Positions 11,801 to 24,943 of a stretch of DNA of 64,000 bases are shown here, in pieces; positions within the stretch are counted from its first letter, which is position 1; each line of letters starts with the position of its first letter. The translations under genes were made by a program, and so were the position numbers. The DNA comes from Cladorhizidae sp. MBARI D1340-BT2 (lineage: Eukaryota > Porifera > Demospongiae > Poecilosclerida > Cladorhizidae), in assembly GCA_028752905.1 (NCBI GenBank), contig JAQNBH010000056.1:186001-250000 (forward strand), read 5' to 3'. A model generated the notes under the pieces. It was not told where the DNA came from, ran no database searches, and saw nothing but the letters and a program-made list of their open reading frames with translations.

Positions 11801-14800
11801 GCTACTTACTGTGCATAGGGAATAGTTCATCACTACTTACTGTGCATAGGGAATAGTTCATCGCTACTTACTGTGCATAAGGAATAATTCTTCATCGCTA
11901 CTTACTGTGCATAGAGAATAGTTAATAGCTACTTACTGTGCATAGGGAATAGTTCATCACTACTTACAGTGCATAGGGAATAGTTCTTCACTACTTATTG
12001 TGCAACGGGAATAGTTCATCACTACTTACTGTGCATAGGAAATAGTTCATCGCCACTTACTGTGCATAGGAAATAGTTCATCGCAACTTACTGTGCATAG
12101 GAAATAGTTCATCGCTACTTACTGTACATAGGGAATAGTTCATCGCTACTTACTGTGCATAAGGAATAGTTCATCGCTACTTACTGTGCAGAGGGCAAGG
12201 TTCATCACTACTTACTGTGCATAAGGAATAGTTCATCAATACTTACTGTACATAGGGAATAGTTTATCAGTACTTACTGTGCATAGGGAATAGTTCATCC
12301 TACTTACTAAGCATAGGCAATAGTTCATCACTACTTGCTGTGCATAGGGAATAGTTATAGCTACTTACTGTACATAGGGAATAGTTCATCTCCACTTACT
12401 TTACATAGGGAATAGTTCATCACTACTTACTGTGCATAAGGAATAGTTCATCAGTACTTACTGTGCATAGGGAATAGTTCATAGCTACTTACTGTGCATA
12501 GGGAATAGTTCATCACTACTTACTTTGCATACGCAATAGTTCATCACTACTTAGTGTGCATAGGGAATAGTTCATCGTTACTTACAGTGCATAGGGAATA
12601 GTTCATCACTACTTACTGTGCATAGGGAATAATTCTTCATCGCTACTTACTGTGCATAGGGAATAGTTCACTACTACTTACTGTGCATAGGGAATAGTGT
12701 TTCATCTCTACTTACTGTGCATAGAGAATAGTTAATAACTACCTACTGTGCAGAGGGAATAGTTCATCACTACTTACAGTGCATAGGGAATAGTTCTTCG
12801 CTACTTACTGTGAAACGGGAATAGTTCATCACTACTTACTGTGCATAGGGAATAGTTCATCGCCACTTACTGTGCATAGGGAATAGTTCATCGCTACTTA
12901 ATGTACATAGGGAATAGTTCATCACTACTTACTGTGCATAAGGAATAGTTCATCAGTACTTACTGTGCATAGGGAATAGTTCATAGCTACTTACTGTGCA
13001 TAGGGAATAGTTCATCGCTATTTGCTTTGCATAGGGTAATAGTTCATCACTACTTACTGTGCATAGGGAATAGTTCATCACTACTTACTGTGCATAGGGA
13101 ATAGTTCATCACTACTTACTGTCCATAGGGAATAGTTCATCACTACTTACTGTGCATAGGGAATAGTTCATCGCTACTTACTGTGCATAGGGAATAGTTC
13201 ATCTCTACTTACTGTGCATAGGGAATAGTTCATCGCTACTTACTGTGCATAGGGAATAGCTCATTATTACTTACTTTGCATAGGCAATAGTTCATCCCTA
13301 CTTACTGTGCATAGGAAATAGTTCATCACTACTTACTGTGCATAGGGAATAGTTCATCGCTACTTACGCTGAATAGGGAATAGTTCGTCAGATTTCTGTG
13401 CATAGGGAATAGTTCATCACTACTTACTGTGCATAGGGAATAGTTCATCGCTACTTACTGTGCATAGGGATTAGTTCATCGCTACTTACTGGGCATAGGG
13501 AATAGTTCATCGCTACTTACTGTGCATAGAGAATAGTTCATCGCTAATTACTGTGCATAGAGAATAGTTCATCGCTACTTACTGTGCATAGGGAATAGTT
13601 CATCACTACTTAATGTGCATAGGGAATAGTTCATCGCTACTTACTGTGCATAGGGAATAGTTCTTCACCTCTACTTACTGTGCATAGGGAATAGTTCATT
13701 ACAACTTACTGTGCATAGGGAATAGTTCTTCATCGCTACTTACTGTGCATAGAGAATAGTTAATAACTACTTACTGTGCATAGGGAATAGTTCATCACTA
13801 CTTACAGTGCATAGGGAATAGTTCTTCACTACTTATTGTGCAACGGGAATAGTTCATCACTACTTACTGTGCATAGGAAATAGTTCATCGCCACTTACTG
13901 TGCAAAGGGAATAGTTCATCGCTACTTACTGTGCATAGGAAATAGTTAATCGCCACTTACTGTGCATAGGGAATAGTTCATCGCTACTTACTGTACATAG
14001 GGAATAGTTCATCGCTGCTTACTGTGCAGAGGGCAAGGTTCATCACTACTTACTGTGCATAAGGAATAGTTCATCAGTACTTACTGCGCATAGGGAATAG
14101 TTCATCGCTACTTACTGTATATAGGGAATAGTTCATCACTACTTACTTTGCATAGGGAATAGTTCATCACTACTTACTTTGCATAGGGAATAGTTCATTC
14201 CTACTTACTGTACATAGGGAATAGTTCATAATTACTTACTTTGCATAGGGAATAGTTCATCACTACTTACTTTGCATAGGGAATAGTTCATCCCTACTTA
14301 CTGTACTTAGGGAATAGTTCATCAGTACTTACTGTGCATAGGGAATAGTTCATCCTACTTACTATGCATAGGCAATAGTTCATCACTACTTACTGTGCAT
14401 AGGGAATAGTTCATCTCCACTTACTGTACATAGGGAATAGTTCATCGTTACTTACAGTGCATAGGGAATAGTTCATCACTACTTACTGTGCATAGGGAAG
14501 AGTTCATCGCTACTTACTGTGCATAGGGAATAGTTCATCACTACCTACTGTGCATAGGGAAGAGTTCATCGCTACTTACTGTGCATAGGGAATAGTTCAT
14601 CGCTACTTACTGTGCATAGGGAATAGTTCATCGCTACTTACTATGCATAGGGAATAGTTCATCACTACTTACTTTGCATAGGCAATAGTTCATCACTACT
14701 TACTGTGCATAGGGAATAGTTCATAACTACTTACTGTGCATAGGGAATAGTTCATCGCTACTTACTGTGCATAGGGAATAGTTCATCACTACTTACTGTG

Positions 14801-15690
14801 CATAGGGAATAGTTCATCACTACTTACTGTGCATAGTGAATAGTACATCAGATTACTGTGCATAGGGAAGTGTTCATCACTATTTACTGTGCATAAGGAA
14901 TAGTTAATCGCTACTAACTGTGCATAGGGAATAGTTCATCACTACTTACTGTGCATAGGGAATAGTTCATCGCTACTTACTGTTCATAGGTAATAGTTCT
15001 TCATCGCTACTTACTGTGCTTAGGGAATAGTTGATCGAAACTTACTATTCATAGGGAATATTTCTTCATCGCTACTTACTGTGCAAAGGGAATAGTTCAT
15101 CACTACTTACTTTGCATAGGGAATAGTTTATCCCTACTTACTATGCATAGGAAATAGTTCATCCTACTTACTATGCGTAGGCAATAGTTCATCACTACTT
15201 ACTGTGCATAGGGAATAGTTTATCGCTACTTACGTTGCATAGGGAATAGTTCATCGCCACTTACTGTGCATAGGGAATAGTTCATCGCTACTTACTGTGC
15301 ATATGGAATAGTTCATCGCTACTTACTGTGCATAGGGAATAGTTCATCACTACTTACTGTGCATAGGGAAGAGTTCATCGCTACTTACTGTGCATAGGGA
15401 ATAGGTCATCGCTACTTACTGTGCATAGGGAATAGTTCATCGCTACTTACTATGCATAGCGAATAGTTCATCACTACTTACTTTGCATAGGCAATAGTTC
15501 ATCACTACTTACTGTGCATAGGGAATAGTTCATCATTACTTACTGTGCATAGGGAATAGTTCATCGCTACTTACTGTGCATAGGGAATAGTTCATCACTA
15601 CTTACTGTGCATAGGGAATACTTCATCACTACTTACTGTGAATAGAGAATAGTTCATCGCTTCTTACTGTACATAGGGAATAGTTAATCG

Positions 15691-16098
15691 CTACTTACTG
15701 TGCATAGGGAATAGTTCATCACTACTTACTGTGCATAGGGAATAATTAATCGCTACTTACTGTGCTTATGGAATAATTCTTCATCGCTACTTACTGTGCA
15801 TAGGGAATAGTTAATAACTACTTACTGTGCATAGGGAATAGTTCATCACTACTTACAGTGCATTGGGAATAGTTATTCACTACTTACTGTGCAACGGGAA
15901 TAGTTCATCGCTACTTACTGTGCATAGGGAATAGTTCTTCATCTCTACTTACTTTGCATAGGGAATAGTTTATCACTACTTACTTTGCATAGGGAATAGT
16001 TCATCCCTACTTACTGTGCATAGGGAATAGTTCATCCTACTTACTATGCATAGGCAATAGTTCATCACTACTTACTGTGCATAGGGAATAGTTTATAG
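15691..16098 (+). repeat. 408-bp tandem duplication, first copy
   Basis: Contains a distinctive TGCTTATGGAATAATTC monomer (TGTGCTTATG at 15,761) and GCATTGGGAATAG. The block repeats immediately at offset 408 with no difference I could see. It is 13 monomers, some of abnormal length, so 408 is not an exact multiple of 31. Confidence 0.9.
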
Positions 16099-16535
16099 CT
16101 ACTTACTGTGCATAGGGAATAGTTCATCACTACTTACTGTGCATAGGGAATAATTAATCGCTACTTACTGTGCTTATGGAATAATTCTTCATCGCTACTT
16201 ACTGTGCATAGGGAATAGTTAATAACTACTTACTGTGCATAGGGAATAGTTCATCACTACTTACAGTGCATTGGGAATAGTTATTCACTACTTACTGTGC
16301 AACGGGAATAGTTCATCGCTACTTACTGTGCATAGGGAATAGTTCTTCATCTCTACTTACTTTGCATAGGGAATAGTTTATCACTACTTACTTTGCATAG
16401 GGAATAGTTCATCCCTACTTACTGTGCATAGGGAATAGTTCATCCTACTTACTATGCATAGGCAATAGTTCATCACTACTTACTGTGCATAGGGAATAGT
16501 TTATAGCTACTTACTGTGCATAGGGAATAGTTCAT
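16099..16535 (+). repeat. 408-bp tandem duplication, second copy
   Basis: TGTGCTTATG at 16,169 lies 408 bp after its partner. The match runs from CTACTTACTG at 16,099 to about 16,535, where TTCATCGCC replaces TTCATCAC. The apparent identity over about 435 bp makes this one of the youngest events in the window. Confidence 0.9.
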
Positions 16536-16801
16536 CGCCACTTACTGTGCATAGGGAATAGTTCATCAGTACTTACTTTGCATACGCAATAGTTCATCAC
16601 TACTTACTGTGCATAGGGAATAGTTCATCGTTACTTACTGTGCATAGGGAATAGTTCATCACTACCTACTGTGCATAGGGAATAGTTCATTACTACTTAC
16701 TGTACATAGGGAAGAGTTAATCGCTACTTACTGTGCATAGGGAATAGTTCATCGCTACTTACTGTGCATAGGGAATAGTTCATCACTACTTACTGTGCAT
16801 A

Positions 16802-18952
16802 GGGAAGAGTTAATCGCTACTTACTGTGCATAGGGAATAGTTCATCGCAACTTACTGTGCATAGGGAATAGTTCATCGCTACTTACTATGCATAGGGAAT
16901 AGTTCATCACTACTTACTTTGTATAGGCAATAGTTCATCACTACTTACTGTGCATAGGGAATAGTTCATCACTACTTACTGTGCATAGGGAATAGTTCTT
17001 CGCTACTTACTGTGCATAGGGAATAGTTCATCACTACTTACTGTGCATAGGGAATAGTTCATCACTACTTACTGTGCATAGTGAATAGTACATCAGATTA
17101 CTGTGCATAGGATATAGTTCATCGCCAATTACTGTGAATAGGGAATAGTTCATCACTACTTACTGTGCATAGGGAATAGTTCATCGCTACTTACTGTTCA
17201 TAGGGAATAGTTCTTCATCGCTACTTACTGTACATAGGGTATAGTTCATCGCAACTTACTGTGCATAGGGAATATTTCTTCATCGCTACTTACTGTGCAT
17301 AGGGAATAGTTCATCACTACTTACTTTGCATTGGGAATAGTTTATCCCTACTTACTGTGCATAGGGAATAGTTCATCCTACTTACTATGCATAGGGAATA
17401 GTTTATCGCTACTTACTGTGCATAGGGAATAGTTCTTCGCCACTTACTGTGCATAGGGAATAGTTCATCGCTACTTACTGTGCATAGGGAATAGTTCATC
17501 GCTACTTACTGTCCATAGGGAATAGTTCATCACTACTTACTGTGCATAGGCAATAGTTCATCGCTACTTACTATGCATAGGGAATAGTTCATCTCTACTT
17601 ACTGTGCATAGGGAATAGTTCATCGCTACTTACTGTGCATAGGGAATAGCTCATCACTACTTACATTGCATAGGCAATAGTTCATCCCTACTTACTGTGC
17701 ATAGGGAATAGTTCATCACTACTTACTGTGCATAGGGAATAGTTCATCGCTACTTACGCTGAATAGGGAATAGTTCATCAGATTACTGTGCATAGGGAAT
17801 AGTTCACCACTACTTACTGTGCATAGGGAATAGTTCATCGCTACTTACTGTGCATAGGGATTAGTTCATCGCTACTTACTGTGCATAGGGAATAGTTCAT
17901 CGCGGAATAGTTCATTACTACTTACTGTGCATAGGGAATAGTTCTTCATCGCTACTTACTGTGCATAGAGAATAGTTAATAACTACTTACTGTGCATAGG
18001 GAATAGTTCATCACTACTTACAGTGCATAGGGAATAGTTCTTCACTACTTATTGTGCAAAGGGAATAGTTCATCGCAACTTACTGTGCATAGGAAATAGT
18101 TCATCGCCACTTACTGTGCATAGGGAATAGTTCATCGCTACTTACTGTACATAGGGAATAGTTCATCGCTACTTACTGTGCATAGGGAATAGTTCATCGC
18201 TACTTACTGTGCAGAGGGCAAGGTTCATCACTACTTACTGTGCATAAGGAATAGTTCATCAGTACTTACTGTACATAGGGAATAGTTCATCGCTACTTAC
18301 TGTATATAGGGAATAGTTCATCACTACTTACTTTGCATAGGGAATAGTTCATCACTACTTACTTTGCATAGGGAATAGTTCATCCCTACTTACTGTGCAT
18401 AGGGAATAGTTCATCAGTACTTACTGTGCATAGGGAATAGTTCATCCTACTTACTATGCATAGGCAATAGTTCATCACTACTTGCTGTGCATAGGGAATA
18501 GTTATAGCTACTTACTGTACATAGGGAATAGTTCATCTCCACTTACTGTACATAGGGAATAGTTCATCACTACTTACTTTGCATACGCAATAGTTCATCA
18601 CTACTTACTGTGCATAGGGAATAGTTCATCGTTATTTACAGTGCATAGGAAATAGTTCATCACTACTTACTGTGCATAGGGAATAGTTCATCACTACTTA
18701 CTGTGCATAGGGAAGAGTTCATCGCTACTTACTGTGCATAGGGAATAGTTCATCGCTACTTACTGTTCATAGGGAATAGTTCTTCATCGCTACTTACTGT
18801 CCATAGGGAATAGTTCATCGCAACTTACTGTGCATAGGGAATATTTCTTCATCGCTACTTACTGTGCATAGGGAATAGTTCATCACTACTTACTTTGCAT
18901 AGGGAATAGTTTATCCCTACTTACTGTGCATAGGGAATAGTTCATCCTACTT
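16802..18952 (+). repeat. 2.15-kb duplicated segment, right copy
   Basis: Right partner of 9,440-11,590 with no net length change over about 2.1 kb. Visible differences are single-base, for example CTTACATTGC near 17,663 and GCAAAGGG in place of GCAACGGG near 18,056. The copy ends close to the block I/II boundary, so that boundary may be the edge of this duplication. Confidence 0.87.
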
Positions 18953-19189
18953 ACTTTTCATAGGCAATAGTTCAACGCTACTTACTGTGCATAGGGAATA
19001 GTTCATTACTATTTACTGTGCATAGGGAGTAGTTCATAGCTACTTACTGTGCATAGGGAATAGTTCATCGCTATTTACTGTGCATAGGGAATAGTTCAAC
19101 CCTAATTACTGTGCATAGGGAATAGTTCATCACTACTTACTGTGCATAGGGAATAGTTCATCACTACATACTGTGCATAGGGAATAGTT

Positions 19190-20289
19190 CATCGCTACTT
19201 ACTGTGCATAGGGAATAGTTCATCGCTACTTACTGTGCATAGGGAATAATTCATCACTACTTACTGTGCATAGGGAATAGTTCATCACTACTTACTGTGC
19301 ATAGGGAATAGTTCATCGCTACTTACTGTGCATAGGGAATAGTTCATCAGTACTTACTGTAAATAGGGAACAGTTCATCCTACTTACTATGCAATGGCAA
19401 TAGCATAGGGAATAGTTCATCACTACTTACTTTGCATAGCCAATAGCTCATCACTATTTACTGTGCATAGGGAATAGTTCATCACTACTTACATTGCATA
19501 AGGAATAGTTCATAACTACTTACTGTGCATAGGGAATAGTTCTTCATTAGTTACTTTGCATAGGCAATAGTTCATCATTACTTACTGTGCATAGGGAATA
19601 TTTCACCACTACTTAATTTGCATAGGCAATAGTTCATCAGTACTTACTGTGCATAGGGAATAGTTCATCGCTACTTACTGTGCATAGGGAATAGTTCATA
19701 GCTACTTACTGTGCATAGGGAATTGTTCATCACTACTTACTGTGCATAGGGAATAGTTCATCACTACTTACTGTGCATAGGGAATAGTTCATCGCTACTT
19801 ACAGTGCATAGAGAATAGTTCATCGGTACTTACTGTGCATAGGGAATAGTTCATCACTACTTACTGTGCATAGGGAATAGTTCATCGCTACTTATTGTGC
19901 ATAGGGAATAGTTCATCACTACTTACTTTGCATAGGCAATAGTTCATCACTACTTAATGTGCATAGGGAATAGTTCATCACTACTTACTGTGCATAGGGA
20001 ATAGTTCATCACTACTTACTGTGCAAAGGGAATAGTTCATCACTACTTACTGTGCATAGGGAATAGTTCATCACTACTTACTGTGCATAGGGAATAGTTC
20101 ATCGCCAGTTACTATGGATAGGGAATAGTTTATCAGTAATTACTGTACATAGGGAATAGTTCATGCTACTTACTATGCATAGGCAATAGTTCATCACTAC
20201 ATACTGTGCATAGGGAATAGTTCATCGCTACTTACTGTGCATAGGGAATAGTTCATCACTACTTACTGTGCATAGGGAATAGTTCATCA
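19190..20289 (+). repeat. Segment recopied at 26,779
   Basis: GTAAATAGGGAACAG (19,360) and CAATGGCAATAGC (19,392) recur at offset 7,589 (26,950 and 26,981). ACTATGGATAGG (20,111) recurs at offset 7,527 (27,638). The 62-bp step is two monomers, TTCTTCATTAGTTAC and its neighbour near 19,550, which are absent from the 27.1 kb copy. Confidence 0.84.
19370..19412 (+). repeat. 43-bp monomer with internal 12-bp duplication
   Basis: Unit positions 12-23 are present twice in a row (CAATGGCAATAG, then CATAGGGAATAG), giving 43 bp instead of 31. The same form is seen with CAATGG at 19,392, 26,981, 30,400, 31,831, 33,359, 36,309 and 38,601. A version with CATAGG in the first half occurs at 43,681 and 47,448. 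The latter could be ancestral, with TAGG to ATGG as a later change fixed in block II. Confidence 0.8.
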
Positions 20290-21905
20290 CTACTTACTTT
20301 GCATAGGCAAGAGTTCATACTTACTGTGCATAGGGAATAGTTCATCGCTACTTATTGTGCATAGGGAATAGTTCATCACTACTTACTGTGCATAGGGAAT
20401 AGTTCATCGCCACTTACTATGCATAGGGAATAGTTCATCCCTAATTACTGTGCATAGGGAATAGTTCATCACTACTTACTGTACATAGGGAATAGTTCAT
20501 CGCCACTTACTGTGCATAGGGAATAGTTCATCACTACTTACTTTGCATAGGCAAGAGTTCATACATACTGTGGATAGGGAATAGTTCATCGCTACTTACT
20601 GTGCATAGGGAGTAGTTCATCACTACTTACTGTGCATAGGGAATAGTTCATCGCTACTTACTGTGCATAGGGAATAGTTCATCACTAATTACTGTGCATA
20701 GGGAATAGTTCATCACTACTTACTGTGCATAGGGAATAGTTCATCTCTACTTACTGTGCATAGGGAATAGTTCATCGCTACTTACTGTGCATATGGAATA
20801 GTTCATCACTACTTACTTTGCATAGGCAATAGTTCATCACTACTTACTGTGCATAGGCAATAGTTCATCACTACTTACTGTGCATAGAGAATAGTTCATC
20901 GCTACTTACTCTGCATAGGGAATAGTTCATAAGATTTCTGTGCATAGAAATAGTTCATTGCTACTTACTGTGCATAGGGAATACTTCATCACTACTTACT
21001 GTGCATAGGGAATAGTTCATCGCAACTTACTGTACATAGGGAATAGTTCATCGCTACTTACTGTGCATAGGGAATAGTTCATCGCTACTTACTGTGCATA
21101 GGGAATAGTTCATCACTACTTACTGTGCATAGGGAATAGTTCATCGCTACTTACTGTGCATAGAGAATAGTTCATCGGTACTTACTGTGCATAGGGAATA
21201 GTTCATCACTACTTACTGTGCATAGGGAATAGTTCATCGCTACTTTCTGTGCATAGGTAACTACTTACTGTGCATAGGGAATAGTTCTTCATTAGTTACT
21301 TTGCATAGGCAATAGTTCATCATTACTTACTGTGCATAGGGAATATTTCACCACTACTTAATTTGCATAGGCAATAGTTCATCAGTACTTACTGTGCATA
21401 GGGAATAGTTCCTCGCTACTTACTGTGCATAAGGAATAGTTCATATCTACTTACTGTGCATAGGGAATTGTTCATCAATACTTACTGTGCATAGGGAATA
21501 GTTCATCACTACTTACTGTGCATAGGGAATAGTTCATCGCTACTTACTGTGCATAGAGAATAGTTCATCGGTACTTACTGTGCAAAGGGAATAGTTCATC
21601 ACTACTTGCTGTGCATAGGGAATAGTTCATCGCTACTTATTGTGCATAGGGAATAGTTCATCACTACTTACTGTGCATAGGGAATAGTTCATCGTTACTT
21701 ACTGTGAATAGGGAATAGTTCATCGCCACTTACTGTGCATAGGGAATAGTTCATCACTACTTACTTTGCATAGGTAAGAGTTCATACTTACTGTGCATAG
21801 GGAATAGTTCATCGCTACTTACTGTGCATAGGGAGTAGTTCATCACTACTTACTGTGCATAGGGAATAGTTCATCACTACTTGCTGTGCATAGGGAATAG
21901 TTCAT
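20290..21905 (+). repeat. 2,482-bp spaced HOR, first copy
   Basis: Matches 22,772-24,387 at constant offset 2,482. Landmarks are ATACATACTGTGG (20,561 and 23,043), AAGATTTCTG with a one-base-shorter CATAGAAATAG monomer (20,931 and 23,413), and TACTTTCTGTGCATAGG running into TAACTACTT (21,241 and 23,723). The match starts exactly where ATCAC here is replaced by ATCGC at 22,770. Confidence 0.86.
21262..21905 (+). repeat. 802-bp spaced tandem segment, first copy
   Basis: ATTAGTTACT at 21,291 and TCATATCTAC at 21,441 recur at 22,093 and 22,243, an offset of 802. The segment contains TTTCACCACTACTTAATTTGC, a CATAAGGAATAG monomer and TTCCTCGC. It is nested inside the 2,482-bp duplication. Confidence 0.84.
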
Positions 21906-22063
21906 CGCAACTTACTGTACATAGGGAATAGTTCATCGCTACTTACTGTGCATAGGGAATAGTTCATCGCTACTTACTGTGCATAGGGAATAGTTCATCA
22001 CTACTTACTGTGCATAGGGAATAGTTCATCGCTACTTACTGTGCATAGAGAATAGTTCATCGG

Positions 22064-22771
22064 TACTTACTGTGCATAGGGAATAGTTCTTCATTAGTTA
22101 CTTTGCATAGGCAATAGTTCATCATTACTTACTGTGCATAGGGAATATTTCACCACTACTTAATTTGCATAGGCAATAGTTCATCAGTACTTACTGTGCA
22201 TAGGGAATAGTTCCTCGCTACTTACTGTGCATAAGGAATAGTTCATATCTACTTACTGTGCATAGGGAATTGTTCATCAATACTTACTGTGCATAGGGAA
22301 TAGTTCATCACTACTTACTGTGCATAGGGAATAGTTCATCGCTACTTACTGTGCATAGAGAATAGTTCATCGGTACTTACTGTGCAAAGGGAATAGTTCA
22401 TCACTACTTGCTGTGCATAGGGAATAGTTCATCGCTACTTATTGTGCATAGGGAATAGTTCATCACTACTTACTGTGCATAGGGAATAGTTCATCGTTAC
22501 TTACTGTGCATAGGGAATAGTTCATCGCCACTTACTGTGCATAGGGAATAGTTCATCACTACTTACTTTGCATAGGCAAGAGTTCATACTTACTGTGCAT
22601 AGGGAATAGTTCATCGCTACTTACTGTGCATAGGGAGTAGTTCATCACTACGTACTGTGCATAGGGAATAGTTCATCACTACTTACTGTGCATAGGGAAT
22701 AGTTCATCACTACTTACTGTGCATAGGGAATAGTTCATCTCTACTTACAGTGCATAGGGAATTGTTCATCG
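22064..22771 (+). repeat. 802-bp spaced tandem segment, second copy
   Basis: Repeats 21,262 onward with few changes and is itself repeated at offset 1,680 (TCATTAGTT at 22,091 and 23,771). The 1,680-bp match extends through GGGAGTAGTTC to ACAGTGC and GGAATTGTTC, then breaks near 22,781. Because 2,482 minus 802 is 1,680, all three offsets fit one history of nested tandem duplication. Confidence 0.82.
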
Positions 22772-24943
22772 CTACTTACTTTGCATAGGCAAGAGTTCAT
22801 ACTTACTGTGCATAGGGAATAGTTCATCGCTACTTATTGTGCATAGGGAATAGTTCATCACTACTTACTGTGCATAGGGAATAGTTCATCGCCACTTACT
22901 ATGCATAGGGAATAGTTCATCCCTAATTACTGTGCATAGGGAATAGTTCATCACTACTTACTGTACATAGGGAATAGTTCATCGCCACTTACTGTGCATA
23001 GGGAATAGTTCATCACTACTTACTTTGCATAGGCAAGAGTTCATACATACTGTGGATAGGGAATAGTTCATCGCTACTTACTGTGCATAGGGAGTAGTTC
23101 ATCACTACTTACTGTGCATAGGGAATAGTTCATCGCTACTTACTGTGCATAGGGAATAGTTCATCACTAATTACTGTGCATAGGGAATAGTTCATCACTA
23201 CTTACTGTGCATAGGGAATAGTTCATCTCTACTTACTGTGCATAGGGAATAGTTCATCGCTACTTACTGTGCATATGGAATAGTTCATCACTACTTACTT
23301 TGCATAGGCAATAGTTCATCACTACTTACTGTGCATAGGCAATAGTTCATCACTACTTACTGTGCATAGAGAATAGTTCATCGCTACTTACTCTGCATAG
23401 GGAATAGTTCATAAGATTTCTGTGCATAGAAATAGTTCATTGCTACTTACTGTGCATAGGGAATACTTCATCACTACTTACTGTGCATAGGGAATAGTTC
23501 ATCGCAACTTACTGTACATAGGGAATAGTTCATCGCTACTTACTGTGCATAGGGAATAGTTCATCGCTACTTACTGTGCATAGGGAATAGTTCATCACTA
23601 CTTACTGTGCATAGGGAATAGTTCATCGCTACTTACTGTGCATAGAGAATAGTTCATCGGTACTTACTGTGCATAGGGAATAGTTCATCACTACTTACTG
23701 TGCATAGGGAATAGTTCATCGCTACTTTCTGTGCATAGGTAACTACTTACTGTGCATAGGGAATAGTTCTTCATTAGTTACTTTGCATAGGCAATAGTTC
23801 ATCATTACTTACTGTGCATAGGGAATATTTCACCACTACTTAATTTGCATAGGCAATAGTTCATCAGTACTTACTGTGCATAGGGAATAGTTCCTCGCTA
23901 CTTACTGTGCATAAGGAATAGTTCATATCTACTTACTGTGCATAGGGAATTGTTCATCAATACTTACTGTGCATAGGGAATAGTTCATCACTACTTACTG
24001 TGCATAGGGAATAGTTCATCGCTACTTACTGTGCATAGAGAATAGTTCATCGGTACTTACTGTGCAAAGGGAATAGTTCATCACTACTTGCTGTGCATAG
24101 GGAATAGTTCATCGCTACTTATTGTGCATAGGGAATAGTTCATCACTACTTACTGTGCATAGGGAATAGTTCATCGTTACTTACTGTGCATAGGGAATAG
24201 TTCATCGCCACTTACTGTGCATAGGGAATAGTTCATCACTACTTACTTTGCATAGGCAAGAGTTCATTCTTACTGTGCATAGGGAATAGTTCATCGCTAC
24301 TTACTGTGCATAGGGAGTAGTTCATCACTACTTACTGTGCATAGGGAATAGTTCATCACTACTTACTGTGCATAGGGAATAGTTCATCACTACTTACTGT
24401 GCATAGGGAATAGTTCATCTCTACTTACAGTGCATAGGGAATTGTTCATCGCTACTTACTGTGCATATGGAATAGTTCATCACTACTTACTTTGCATAGG
24501 CAATAGTTCATCACTACTTACTGTGCATAGGCAATAGTTCATCACTACTTACTGTGCATAGGGAATAGTTCATCGCTACTTACTCTGCATAGGGAATAGT
24601 TCATCAGATTACTGTGCATAGGGAATAGTTCATTGCTACTTACTGTGCATAGGGAATACTTAATCACTACTTACTGTGCATAGGGAATAGTTCATCGCCA
24701 CTTACTGTACATAGGGAATAGTTCATCGCTACTTACTGTGCATAGGGAATAGTTCATCGCTACTTACTGTGAATAGGGAATAGTTCATCACTACTTACTG
24801 TGCATAGGGAATAGTTCATCGCTACTTACTGTGCATAGAGAATAGTTCATCGGTACTTACTGTGCATAGGGAATAGTTCATCACTACTTACTATGCATAT
24901 GGAATAGTTCATCTCTACTTACAGTGCATAGGGAATAGTTCAT
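22772..24943 (+). repeat. HOR segment, second copy; source or copy of 27,817
   Basis: Begins at the 2,482-bp duplication joint and matches 27,817-29,988 at constant offset 5,045 (ATACATACTG 23,043 and 28,088; AAGATTTCTG 23,413 and 28,458; CGGTACTTAC 24,851 and 29,896). It ends where CATCAGATTA (24,941) replaces CATCGCTAC. The later CATCAGATTA at 30,141 is at offset 5,200, so five monomers (155 bp) are missing here. Confidence 0.86.

Larger units (their letters stand above)
1..18970 (+). repeat. Block I: HOR domain of the 31-bp satellite
   Basis: Defined by a recurring ordered set of variant monomers: a 34-mer with TTCTTCATCGC, then GAGAATAGTTAATAAC, then ACAGTGC, then TTCTTCACTAC, then TGCAACGGG. 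A rarer marker, GCAGAGGGCAAGG, occurs near 401, 6,315, 7,636, 8,943, 10,851, 12,190, 14,028 and 18,213. Neighbouring sets lie roughly 1.3-1.9 kb apart, so the domain is a series of diverged HORs of about 1.3 kb with later tandem duplications. The right edge is set where TTCAACGCTAC and GGGAGTAGTTC variants replace this set; it is judged by eye and could be off by a few hundred bases. Confidence 0.8.

Noticed and set aside
15691..16535. Treating the whole window as an assembly artefact
   Set aside because: Most HOR copies differ by private substitutions and whole-monomer indels, which a mechanical duplication would not produce. Only the 408-bp pair remains suspect.
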